From Ottowia beijingensis (GTDB taxonomy: Bacteria > Pseudomonadota > Gammaproteobacteria > Burkholderiales > Burkholderiaceae_C): a stretch of 64,000 bases of DNA. The notes beneath the pieces are model-generated. The model ran no database searches. It was not told the DNA's origin and saw nothing but the letters and a program-made list of their open reading frames with translations. Shown piece by piece: positions 38,060 to 47,851 of the stretch. Position 1 is the stretch's first letter, and every line of letters begins with the position of its first letter. A program made the translations under genes and the position numbers. Where the stretch lies: contig NZ_JACCKX010000001.1 of the NCBI RefSeq assembly GCF_013423955.1, forward strand, positions 620,001 to 684,000, written 5' to 3'.

Positions 38060-38775
38060 GCATCGCCGCGGAAAGTGCCTTCGACGTACTCGACCAGCGC
38101 GCCGCCCACGTCGCGCGTCATGCGCTTGAACAGCAGGCAGGGCTGGGGCTGCTCGAAGCCGAAGGCGGCCGATTCGGCGTCGGAACTGAGCACGGCCTCC
38201 ACCGTCTGCTCGGCGCCGCCCAGGGTGACGCCGCACAGCTGCTTGAGCCGCTCGTAGGCCGAGCCGCCGCCGTCCCACTCGGCCATGATGGGGGCCAGCG
38301 TGAGGTCGTACCAGGCCAGCTCGCGCGTCATGGGCACGCCGTCGGCCTCGCGGACGCGCTCGATGTGCAGGAACAGCGCGTTGGACGGGCGCTGGAAGAT
38401 CGAGGCCATGCGCCGGTCGTGCACCACCTCGCACACCAGCAGCGTGGTGGAGGCGAACTTGCCCAGCTCGCGCATTTCCTCGGTGAAGCCCTTGAGCCGG
38501 CCCAGCGTGGGCTCCACGCGCTCGGGGCGGCGCACCACGCTGCCGGCGCGGCCACGGCCGCCGATGCGCTGGTCGTGGCGCAGCTGGTCGTAGCTGCGCT
38601 TGACGGTGGAGCGGCTGACGCCCAGCGTCTCGGCCAGTTCGCGCTCGGGCGGCAGGCTGGTGCCCGCCTGCAGGGTGCCGGAGGTCAGCAGGTCATCCAG
38701 CTGGATGTAGAGCTGGCGCCACAGGGGCTCGGGCGCGTGGTTGTCGATGTGGAGCGAAGCAAAGTGGGCAGACAT
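38029..38775 (-). CDS. GntR-family regulator with UTRA domain
   Basis: 248 residues from ATG 38775. Winged helix (about 10-75; [20 protein letters not shown]) and C-terminal UTRA ligand domain (about 95-245; [20 protein letters not shown]). HutC/FarR subfamily members sense sugars, amino acids or fatty acids. Tail-to-tail with the PfkB kinase gene, overlapping by about 31 bp. An inverted repeat 41-81 bp upstream may be its autoregulatory site. Confidence 0.92.
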   Translation of the reverse strand: MSAHFASLHIDNHAPEPLWRQLYIQLDDLLTSGTLQAGTSLPPERELAETLGVSRSTVKRSYDQLRHDQRIGGRGRAGSVVRRPERVEPTLGRLKGFTEEMRELGKFASTTLLVCEVVHDRRMASIFQRPSNALFLHIERVREADGVPMTRELAWYDLTLAPIMAEWDGGGSAYERLKQLCGVTLGGAEQTVEAVLSSDAESAAFGFEQPQPCLLFKRMTRDVGGALVEYVEGTFRGDAYVYRMQLNP

Positions 38776-38815
38776 GAAGACCAAAACCTCGTGATACTTC
38801 CAACGGATTGGTGAA

Positions 38816-38856
38816 GATCGTGCCGGAGCCGGCCCGCGGCGCGTTTTGGCACGATC
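38816..38856. promoter_or_regulatory. Inverted repeat upstream of gntR
   Basis: GATCGTGCC (38816-38824) and GGCACGATC (38848-38856), a perfect 9-bp inverted repeat with 23-bp spacing between the GntR start and the end of queF. Could be a GntR operator with spaced half-sites or a queF terminator stem; no clear T-run follows. Confidence 0.5.
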
Positions 38857-38946
38857 ACGCGATTATCCCCGCTTGTGTCAGTTTGACGTAACGCGCCCGG
38901 CTGGCCACCCCATGAAACAGTGCACGGACTTGGCCCCGAACGTCGT

Positions 38947-39795
38947 TTATTGGCGCGCCGTGCGCACGTTGGCGGGGGCTTGGCCGGATGGCTGGTGCGC
39001 CAGGGGTTGATGTCGAGCCCGCCGCGGCGCGTGTAGCGCGCGGTCACGCTCAGCTTGGCGGGCCGGCAGCGTTGCCAGATGTCCATGAACATGCGCTCGA
39101 CGCAGTGCTCGTGGAAGTCGTTGTGGTTGCGAAAGCTGATGATGTAGCGCAGCAGCCCGGCCTGGTCGATCTGCGGGCCGGCGTAGCGGATCTGCACGCT
39201 GCCCCAGTCGGGCTGGCCGGTGACGGGGCAGTTGCTTTTCAGCAGGCGGCTGGTCAGCGTTTCTTCCACCGGCTGCTCGTCGAACACTGCGGTCAGCAGC
39301 TCGGGCGCCGGCTGCTCATACACGTCGCAGTCGATGTCGAGGCGGTCGAGGCTCAGGCCGTCCAGCTCATGCACCGCCTCGCGGTCGAAGTCTTCCGGCG
39401 CGATCAGGCGCACGCTGGCGCTGGCGCGCACCGGGCCGCCCTGCCACAGCGCGGCGCTCACGTCGGCCTGGATGCGGCGCTGCACCTCCTGCGCATCGCC
39501 GATGCGCGTGCCGTTGAAGCTGTTCAGGTACAGCTTGAACGACTTGCTCGACGATGTGCGTGCTCTCGCACGGCACCATGATGTGGGCGATGGCCACCTG
39601 CGGCTTGCCGCGGGCGTTGAGCCACGACAGTTCGAACGCCGTCCACAGGTCGGCACCGAAGAAGCCGGGCTGGCCGGTGATGCCCAGCTGCGCGCGCTGC
39701 GGCGCGCGCGGGATGGGGAACAGCAGCGCCGGGTCGTACTGGTCGGCATAGCGCACGGCCTTGCCGAGCGGGGAATGGTCGGCGCTGGCGCTCAT
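38947..39795 (-). CDS. queF: NADPH-dependent 7-cyano-7-deazaguanine reductase, two frame breaks
   Basis: Reduces preQ0 to preQ1 in queuosine tRNA modification. Long two-domain (E. coli-like) form. QueF motif ESTHIVE then [16 protein letters not shown], catalytic Cys in [19 protein letters not shown], and [19 protein letters not shown]. Breaks: an AG dinucleotide lost at about 39547-39550 and one base lost in GGGGG 38974-38978; repair of the second gives [11 protein letters not shown] and stop at 38947. Repaired length 283 residues, matching family. Its ATG overlaps the stop of the upstream hydrolase gene. Confidence 0.93.
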
Positions 39796-40699
39796 GCGCG
39801 CTCCTCGTCGTGGTCTTGCAGAAAGGGCAGCAGCACGGCCAGCACGCGGCGCACGATCTCGGGGTGCGCCACGGGGGCCAGGTCGTGCCCCATGTCGGGG
39901 ATGATGGCCAGCCGCGCGCCGGGGATGCGGCGTGCGGTGTCCTCACCGCACACCGGCGGCACCCAGGGATCGTCGGCGCCGTGCACCACCAGCGTGGGGC
40001 GCTGGATGCGCGCCAGCTGGTCGGCGCGCTCGCCATCGGCCAGGATGGCGGCCAGCTGCCGGTAGGTGGCGGCGTTGTCGGGCGCATGGCGCTGCGCGGT
40101 GCGGCGGAACATGGCCAGCAACGCCTCGTCGCTCGGGCCGAAGCGCGGGCTGGCGATGGCCTGCAGAAAGCGCACGTAGTACGCGGCCAGCGCCGCGTCG
40201 CCGCGCGCCTTGATTTGCTGGCGGCCACGCGCAGCAAGGCCGGCTTGGGCTTGAGCAGGCCGCGCGCGCCGCTGCTGCCCATGATGGACACCAGGCTGCG
40301 CACGCTCTGCGGCGCCGCCAGCGCCACGCGCTGCGCCACCATGGCGCCCATGCTCAGGCCCACGATGTGGGCGTTGGGCACGGCCAGCGCATCCAGCACG
40401 CCCACGGCATCGGCCGCCATGTCGGACAGCGTGTAGGGCACGCGCGGCCGGCGGCCCAGCCAGGCCTGCGTGGCAATCCACGGGATGCGCGGCGTGCCGT
40501 GCGCCGTGAAGTGCGTCGACAGGCCGGCATCGCGGTTGTCGAAGCGCAGCACGCGGTAGCCGGCATCGGCCAGGCCCTGCACCAGGCCGGCCGGCCAGTG
40601 GATCAGCTGGCCGCCCAGCCCCATCACCAGCAGCACGGCGGGGCCGGGGCCGCCGCTGTCCTCCAGCGCCAGCTCGATGCCGTTTGCTTTTATTTTCAT
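39792..40699 (-). CDS. Alpha/beta hydrolase, frameshifted
   Basis: Repaired length about 302 residues. Oxyanion motif [14 protein letters not shown], nucleophile GLSMGAMVA, acid in [10 protein letters not shown], His in DMGHDLAP, a full triad. The frame breaks near 40212-40222 (LLRVAA|...[19 protein letters not shown]), one base missing. Start ATG 40699 ([16 protein letters not shown]) lies in an ATAGCTGG repeat fragment. The TGA overlaps queF's ATG in an ATGA. Similar to esterases/haloalkane-type hydrolases; substrate unknown. Confidence 0.87.
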
Positions 40700-40745
40700 A
40701 GCTGGTTGCGCTTGCTGGGCGGGCGCTGAGGGACGATTTGGCTCT

Positions 40746-41592
40746 TCAACGGAACTCGCCTTCGCGCAGCCACTTGGTGGCGATCCACTTCTCGCCGGCG
40801 ATGACGGGGCACCGCCGTGCAGGGTCTTGGTGCTGGGGTGCGGCCGCTCGTAGCTGAAGAACACGGCGTTGCCGCGCTTGGGCGCCACTTCGAAGAACAC
40901 GCTGGGGAAGGTGGTGCCGCCGCCCTTTTCGGGCTCGTTCAGGTACATCACCACCGTGCCCACGCGCTGGCCGCCGCGCTTGAGAATGGTGGGCGTGCCG
41001 GGCTCGGCGGGGTCGAAGTAGTCGTAGTGCGGCTTGTATTCGGTGCCCGGCACGTACTGCAGGATCTGCAGCCCCTCGCCGTTCTCGATGGGCCAGTTCA
41101 CCAGCCTGGCGATGCGCGCCTCGATGGTCTTCACCAGTTCGTTTTCGCCACGCTGGAAGAACATGCCCTGGCTGGTGCGGTCTTCGTTGACCTCTTCGCC
41201 GCCGGTCTTGGTGGCCACGGTGAGCGAGCGGCTCATGCGCGGCCTGGCCAGCGCGATCAGCGCGTCGCATTCCTCGTCGGACAGCAGGCCGCCGAACACC
41301 ACCACGCGCGGCAGCGCCATCACGCCCAGCACGGCCACCTGGCGGTCACCGCCGTCCAGGTACAGGGGCGAATCGCCCACGGCCGGCTCGGGCACCTTCA
41401 CCGCCGGCGGCAGGCCCTGCGCCACGGCCTGCTGGTTCAGGTGGCCGCGCAGGGTGCTCTCCATGGCCTCGATGGCCACGTCCTCGTCCCAGCCGGAGGC
41501 CTTCATCGACTGCAGCACGCTCTCGGCGCTGTGGCCGGCCTGCGCCTGGTCGACGATCCACTGGCGCAGTTCGGGGTGATCTGTTGGGTCAT
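40746..41592 (-). CDS. 2OG-Fe(II) oxygenase, prolyl 4-hydroxylase-like, two frame breaks
   Basis: Repaired length about 282 residues. The double-stranded beta helix holds YKPHYDYFD (HxD iron ligands), GGGTTFPSVFFEVAPKRGNA and HPSTKTLHGGAPV (second His), with 2OG-binding basic residue downstream. An N-terminal helical segment (VLQSMKASGWDEDVAIEAME) resembles P4H relatives in Burkholderiales. Breaks at GGGG 41573-41576 (ITP|ELRQWIVDQ) and GGGG 40806-40809 (GGAP|VIAGEKWIATKW). Substrate protein unknown. Confidence 0.87.
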
Positions 41593-41610
41593 GGTCGCGG
41601 GGTGATGATG

Positions 41611-41703
41611 ATCAAAAACAATAGCTGCTGGCGCTTGTAATTCAATGATTTCAGATGGTTTTGTCTTGAAACCTTTGTGCAGCAAGCGCAACCCACTATC
41701 AAT
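41611..41703. repeat. Dispersed ~90-bp intergenic repeat, copy 4
   Basis: CAATAGCTGCTGGCGCTTG, core AATGATTTCAGATGG, right end GCAAGCGCAACCCACTATC. Sits between yaaA and the oxygenase gene. Confidence 0.8.
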
Positions 41704-41730
41704 TCATGAGTTGAAGCTTCAGCGGCCGGC

Positions 41731-42502
41731 TTACCGCTTGCGCCGGAACACCAGCCGGTCCGGCTCCGACGCGGCGGGCGCGAAGGCATAGCCTTCCAGG
41801 TCGAAGCCTTCCAGCTTCTTCGGCGTGGCCACCTTGTGCTGCGCGGCGTAGCGCGCCATCAGCCCGCGCGCGCTTGGCCAAGAAGCTGATGACCTTGTAC
41901 TGCCCGCCCTTGTAGTCCTCGAACACGCAGTCGATCACGCGCGCCTGCAGCACCTTGCGGTCGACCGACTTGAAGTATTCCTGCGAGGCGAGGTTGACCA
42001 GGATGGGCGCCTTGTCGCCCGCCAGCCGCTGGTTCAGGTAGTCGGCGATCTGCGTGCCCCAGAACTGGTACAGGTTGGCGCCCTGGTCGGTCTTCAGTCG
42101 CGTGCCCATCTCCAGCCGGTAGGGCTGCATCCAGTCCAGCGGGCGCAGCACGCCGTACAGGCCGCTGAGAATGCACATGTGATCCTGCAGCCAGTCGAGC
42201 TGCGCGGGTGTCAGGCTGGCGGCGTCCAGGCCGCCGTACACGTCGCCGTTGAAGGCCAGCACGGCCTGCTTGGCGTTCTTCGCCGTCACCTTCGGCCGCC
42301 AGGCCTCATAGCGCGCCACGTTCAGGCTGGCCAGCGGGTCGCTCAGCTTCATCAGCTCGGCGATCTGCTGCGGTGATTTCTCGCGCAGCACGGCGATCAG
42401 CGCCGCCGACTGCTTGCCGAACAACGGGGGCGTGTGCGGCACCTCGGGCGCCACCGGCGTTTCGTAATCCAGCGCCTTGGCTGGTGACAATACAAACAGC
42501 AT
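41731..42502 (-). CDS. yaaA: Peroxide stress protein YaaA, frame break
   Basis: DUF328/YaaA proteins limit free intracellular iron and DNA damage under H2O2 stress in E. coli. Starts [58 protein letters not shown] and [15 protein letters not shown] are family signatures. A GC dinucleotide is missing at about 41864-41873 ([15 protein letters not shown]); repair leads to VFRRKR and stop at 41731, giving 257 residues as in E. coli. Its start codon overlaps the start codon of the divergent rluA-like gene. Confidence 0.92.
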
Positions 42503-43222
42503 GCTGCCGATTCTCCATCAAGACGCACACCTGATCGCCATCGACAAGCCCGCCGGCCTGCTGGTGCACCGCACGGGGCTGGATGCGGGCGAGACGCGCT
42601 TTGCCGTGCAACTGTTGCGCGACCAGATCGGCCAGCCGGTGTGGCCGCTGCACCGGCTGGACAAGGGCACCAGCGGCGTGCTGCTTTTTGCCCTGAGCGC
42701 CCAGGTGGCCGGCGCTGTCAGCTCACTTTTCGAGAGCAACGAGGGCATCGCCAAGACTTACCGCGCCGTGGTGCGCGGCTGGCCGCCCGCCGAGGGTGTG
42801 ATCGACCACCCGCTGACCCGCCTGGCCGACGACGCGCGCGCCACGGCGCGGGCGCTGACGGTGCAGCCGGCGCGCACGCGCTTTCGCACCCTGGGGCGCT
42901 GGGCGGTGCCCTGCCCTATGGCGACTTTGCGCAGACGCGCTGCGCGCTGCTGGAACTGCAACCCGAGACCGGCCGCCGCCACCAGCTGCGCCGCCACTGC
43001 AAGCACATCGGCCACCCGATCATCGGCGACGCCACGCACGGCAAGGGCCCGCTGAACCGCGCGCTGGCCGGCTGGCTGGGGCTGCAGCGCCTGTGGCTGC
43101 ATGCGTCCACGCTGGCGCTGCCGCACCCGGTGACGGGCGCGCCGTTGCTGATCAAAGCGGCGCTGGGCGCGGAATGGGCGCGCTGGGATGCCGCCGCCGA
43201 ACCCGTCGGTGCCGGCGGGTGA
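42501..43222 (+). CDS. RluA-family pseudouridine synthase (TruC-like), frameshifted
   Basis: RNA uridine-to-pseudouridine isomerase. Catalytic Asp in [40 protein letters not shown] and [10 protein letters not shown] follow. One C missing in CCC 42909-42911 ([24 protein letters not shown]). Repaired length about 240 residues; no S4 domain, as in TruC, which modifies tRNA position 65. ATG 42501 overlaps the divergent yaaA ATG and lacks a clear ribosome site. Confidence 0.9.
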
Positions 43223-43225
43223 GGC

Positions 43226-44073
43226 TCAGGTGCTGGCGGTGTCGCGCCCGGCCACCACGAACTCGTACAGCAGCACGCTGAAGCTGGCGGGCACGTAGTC
43301 GAGCACGCAGTCCAGCAGCATGGGCAGGTCGCCCGGCGGCAGCAGGCGGCCCACGCGCATGGCCACGCGCAGGGTCACGTCTTCGCCCGCCACGTCGTAG
43401 GTCTGGCCCAGGCCCTGCGCCAGATAGAGCAGGATGTCGACCTCGTGCCGCACGTTGCCGTGGGTTTCGACCAGCGTGGTGGCCGGCGCGCTGTTCAGCG
43501 CCAGCAGCACCTGCGTCATGTAGGCCTGCGCGGCCACGGGCGAGCGCACCATCACCTGCTCGGCGTCGATGCTGTTGACCATGGCGGCCACCTGCTCCAC
43601 CGCGTCGGGGGCGGGCGCGGGCGCGGGCTCGCTGTCGGCCAGGGCCTGGCGCACCGGCGCCACCACGGCGGCGTCCACCGGGGCACGTCGGCCAGCGCGG
43701 CCAGCTCCTGCAGCGACATGCGGGGCAGCGTCTCGCGCTGAGGCGCCGGCGGTTGTGTGGTGGTGATGCGGCTGGCGACGAAGCTGTCGGGCGGGTGCGC
43801 GCCGGCGGCGTCTGCCGCCGCGTCGGCGATCTGCGGGCTTTCGGCCAGCACGGCCTTCAGCGCCGGCGGCCTGGTGTGGCTGAGTTGGGCAGCCAGCAGG
43901 CCGCGCCGCTCCAGGCGGTCGATGTCTTCGGAAATGGCCCGGCCGAACAGGTCGATCAGCTCGGCATCGGTCCGCACGCCGTTGCACAGCACCATCACCT
44001 GGCGCTCGCGCACGCTCAGCAGATCATGCTGCAGCAGCGCAGTCCGGCCTTTTTCGGTCTTGATGTAAATCAT
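43226..44073 (-). CDS. Conserved hypothetical protein, frameshifted
   Basis: Not recognised. Repaired length about 282 residues. N-terminal about 60 residues (MIYIKTEKGRTALLQHDLL, LCNGVRTDAELIDLFGRAI, DRLERRGLLA) look like a winged-helix module. A Pro/Ala-rich linker follows (PPALKAVLAESP to PAPAPAPDAVEQ), then a C-terminal helical part without membrane segments. One C missing in the run at 43680-43683 (ALADVP|PVDAAVVAPVRQ). Ends 3 bp from the convergent rluA-like stop; TRAP permease gene lies downstream on the same strand's other side. Possibly a regulator; no function claimed. Confidence 0.75.
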
Positions 44074-44117
44074 GGAATCGGGTTGACCCCTGGGCGCTTT
44101 CAGCCGCCTGATCCCCG

Positions 44118-46713
44118 TCAGGCCAGCGCCGGCGCGCCGCGCCCGCGCCGCATGCGCAGCGCCTGCAGCCACATCACCAGGGCCAGCAATGCGAGCGCCG
44201 GAACGAAGAACCATTCCTTGGCCGGGCGGGCGGCGGGCAGTTCGATGGCCTTGATCCGGAAGCCCTGCTCCAGCCCCAGCTTCTCGGCCACGCTGCCGAA
44301 GCGCACGCCCACCACCATCAGTTCGTCGCCGTCGGGCATCACGGTCACGCCGGCGTCGGCCAGGCGCTGGCGATAGTCGCCCTCCTTGGCGCCCAGCGGC
44401 AGCAGCACGCCCTTGCGCACGTCATTGCCTTCCAGGCTGATGCCTTCGATCCAGATGCGCTTGCCGGTGTTGGCCGGCGCATCGGCAATCTCCTGCTGCA
44501 TGGCCTGGCCACGCACCTCGTCGAACGGCGGGTACACCATGTCCATCCAGAAGCCCGGGCGGAACAGGGTGAAGCACACCAGCAGCAGCGCGAGGGTTTC
44601 CCACCAGCGCGTCTTGGTGAGGAAGTAGCCCTGCGTGGCCGCCGCGAACACCAGCATGGCGATGATGGCCGTGCCGATGGTGATGACGGTGTGGATCGGC
44701 CCCGTCAGCCCGATCAGCAGCAGCTGCGTGTTGAAGATGAACAGGAACGGCAGGATGGCCGTGCGCATGCTGTAGTAGAAAGCCGTGATGCCGACCTTGA
44801 TCGGGTCGTGCTTGGCAATGGCGGCAGCGGCGAACGAGGCCAGCCCCACCGGCGGCGTCACGTCGGCCATGAGGCCGAAATAGAACACGAACATGTGCAC
44901 CGCGATCAGCGGCACGATCAGTCCGCTTTGCGCACCCAGCTCCACCACCACCGGCGCCATCAGCGTGGACACCACGATGTAGTTGGCCGTGGTGGGCAGG
45001 CCCATGCCCAGGATCAGGCTGATGACGGCCACCAGGATCAGCATCAGCATCAGGTTGCCGCCCGACAGCAGCTCGACGATCTCGGTCATCACCAGCCCCA
45101 CGCCGGTGAGCGAGACGGTGCCGACGATGATGCCCGCGGCGGCGGTGGCCACGCCGATGCCGATCATGTTGCGCGCGCCCGTGACCAGGCCGTCGATCAG
45201 ATCGCGCACGCCGGCCTTGAAGGCCGTGCCCAGCGCGCCGCTGCCGCGCAGCGCGGCTAGGATGGGCTTTTGCGTGACCATGATGAAGATCATGAACATG
45301 GTGGCCCAGAACGCCGACAGCCCGGGCGAGAGCTGCTCCACCATCAGGCACCACACCAGCACCACCACCGACAGCAGGTAGTGCAGGCCCGAACGTACCG
45401 TGGGGCCGGTTTCGGGCAGTTCGAACACGGGGAGTTCGGATCGTCGATCTCCAGCTCCGGCTGGCGCGATCCCACCCACAGCAAAAACAGGTAGGCGGCC
45501 AGCAGGACGATGGCGATGATGGGCGCCGCGCTGCTGCCGAACAGCGTCTTGATGAAGCCGATGCCGTAATAGGTGATGGCGGACAGGATGATGAAGCCGC
45601 TGACGGTCATCACGAAGGAGATCAGCCGCTGCTGGCCGCTCGACTGCTGGCGCCGCGGCAGCCCTTCCATGCCGGCCTTCAGCGCCTCCAGGTGCACGAT
45701 GTAGAACAGCGCGATGTACGAAATCAGCGCCGGCAGGATGGCGTGCTTCATCACCTGCACGTAGGGGATGCCCACGTACTCCACCATCAGGAAGGCCGCT
45801 GCGCCCATCACCGGCGGCATGATCTGGCCGTTGACCGAGGACGACACCTCCACCGCGCCGGCCTGGTCGCCGCGGTAGCCCACGCGCTTCATCAGCGGAA
45901 TGGTGAAGGTGCCGGTGGTTACCACGTTGGCGATCGACGAGCCGGAGATGATGCCAGTGGCCGCCGACGACACCACCGCCGCCTTGGCCGGCCCCCGCGC
46001 ATGTGGCCCAGCAGCGCGAACGCGCTCTTGATGAAGTAGTTGCCGGCGCCGGCTTTGTCGAGCAGCGAGCCGAACAGCACGAACAGGAAGATGAAGCCGC
46101 TGGACACGCCCAGCGCGACGCCGAATACGCCCTCGGTGGTGAGCCAGAAGTGCGAGGCCGCCCGCTCCAGCGAGGCGCCGCGGTGCGCCAGCATGTCGGG
46201 CATGTGGGGCCCGGCAAAGGTGTAGACCAGGAACAGCGTGGCCACGATGACCATGGGCAGGCCCAGCACGCGGCGCGTGGCCTCCAGCAGCAGGACGATG
46301 CCGACGATGAAGACGTACACGTCCATCTGCGTCGGGCTGCCGGGCCGGGTGGCCAGCTCGCGGTAGAACAGGAACAGGTAGCCGGCGCAGAAGGCGCCGA
46401 CCAGTGCCATCACCCAATCGGTGACGGGCACCCGGTTGGACGGCGAACGCGTGCTGGCCGGGTACGCCATGAAACCCAGGAAAACGGCGAACGCCAAGTG
46501 GATGGCACGGCTCTCCGTGTCGTTGAAGATGCCCACGCGCAGCGTGAACGGCAGCGGTGAGGCGATCCACAACTGGAACAGCGACCAGGCAATGGCCACC
46601 AGCAGCAGCAGCCTGGCCACCAGCGGACCGGGCTCCCGGCCGCCGGTGTCCGTCTCCTCGACCAGCCTGTTGACATCGACCTGGTCCACCGCCACGTCCT
46701 TGCTCTTGCTCAT
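44118..46713 (-). CDS. TRAP transporter fused 4TM/12TM permease (TAXI type), two frame breaks
   Basis: Inner-membrane permease of a TAXI-TRAP system, repaired length about 865 residues. N-terminal small-subunit-like helices, then the large DctM-like part (SSAATGIISGSSIANVVTTG, IMPPVMGAAAFLMVEY, LGMGLPTTANYIVVSTLMAP, GLMADVTPPVGLASFAAAAI). Ends in a periplasmic/cytosolic extension plus a last helix. Breaks: one base lost at about 45989-45995 (GHMRGG|PAKAAVV) and in GGGG 45429-45432 (DDPNSP|VFELPETG). Partners with the TAXI receptor gene 124 bp upstream. Substrate unknown. Confidence 0.92.
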
Positions 46714-46766
46714 GCTGCCTCTCCGTACCCGGCTCTTTGGTTGCTCACACCGTGCGTCGCGCCACG

Positions 46767-46804
46767 AAAAAACGCCCCATGCCGACACGATCCAGCATGG
46801 GGCG
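46767..46804 (-). terminator. Terminator-like hairpin between TAXI receptor and permease
   Basis: Read on the minus strand: CGCCCCATGC, 12-base loop, GCATGGGGCG, then six T residues. A perfect 10-bp stem directly after the receptor gene. As a partial terminator it would let the receptor be made in excess over the permease. Confidence 0.85.
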
Positions 46805-46837
46805 CGCGGTGCGCGTGGCGCACCCTCTCAGGCCCAG

Positions 46838-47817
46838 TTACTTGAGCCAGCCCTTTTCCTTGTAGAACTTGGCGGCGCCCGGATGCAGCGGCGCGGACAG
46901 GCCGTCCTTGACCATGTGCTCGGCGCTCAGGTGGGCGAACGCCGGGTGCAGCTTCTTGAACTCGTCGAAGTTGTCGAACACCGCCTTGACCAGGGTATAG
47001 ACCTGATCGTCCGGCGCCTTGGCCGAGGTGACGAAGGTGGCCAGCACGCCATAGGTCTGCGTGGCCTGGTCGTTGCCCTTGTACAGGCCGGCCGGAATGG
47101 TGGCCTTGGCGTAGTAGGAGTTGTCGGCCACCAGCTTGTCGATCGCCGGGCCGGTGATGTTGACCAGCTTGGCGCCGCAGGTGGTCACCGGGTCCTGGAT
47201 GTTGGCGCTGGGGTGGCCGACGCCGTAGAAGAAGGCGTCGATCTTGTTGTCGCACAGGGCGGCGCCGTGCTCGTCGGCCTTCAGTTCGGAGGCCAGCGAG
47301 AAGTCGCCCATCTTCCAGCCCTTGGCGGCCAGCAGCTGCTCCATCGACGCGCGGGTGCCGGATCCGGGGTTGCCGACGTTGACGCGCTTGCCCTTGAGGT
47401 CATCGAAGCTCTTCACGTTCGCCTCGGCGCGCGCCACCACGGTGAATGGCTCGGGGTGCAGCGAGAACACCGAGCGCAGGTCGGAAAACGCCCCGTTCTT
47501 CTCGAAGCTGCTGGTGCCCTTGTAGCCGTGGTAGTTCCAGTCGGACTGGGCCACGCCGAAGTCCAGATCGCCCGCGCGCACCGTGTTGATGTTGGCCACC
47601 GAGCCGCCCGTGGATTCGACCGTGCAGCGGTAGCCGTGTTTCGACCGGTCCTTGTTGACCAGGCGGCAGATGGCGCCGCCGGCGGCGTAGTACACGCCGG
47701 TGACGCCACCGGTGCCGATGGTCATGAATTTTGCTGTGCCATGGCCGGCGCCGACAGCATGGCCGTGGAAGCCGCCGCGGCGGCGGCCAGGGTTTTCAGA
47801 ACGGTCTGGATTCGCAT
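46838..47817 (-). CDS. TAXI-family TRAP solute-binding protein, frameshifted
   Basis: Periplasmic receptor of about 326 residues. Signal peptide [20 protein letters not shown] ... APAMAQQ, then [20 protein letters not shown], the TAXI hallmark. Also [20 protein letters not shown] and [21 protein letters not shown]. One A missing opposite TTTT 47729-47732 splits signal from mature part. ATG 47817 with GGAG 8 bp upstream is preferred; 47826 is an alternative. Four cysteines in the mature part. TAXI receptors bind small acids such as glutamate or 2-oxoglutarate; ligand here unknown. Confidence 0.93.
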
Positions 47818-47851
47818 CAAAGTCATCTCCGCAAAAACAAAGGGAACGGGG

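Noticed and set aside
38816..38856. Calling the 9-bp inverted repeat a certain queF terminator
   Set aside because: The 23-bp loop and absence of a T-run do not fit an intrinsic terminator. It is kept only as a possible regulator site.
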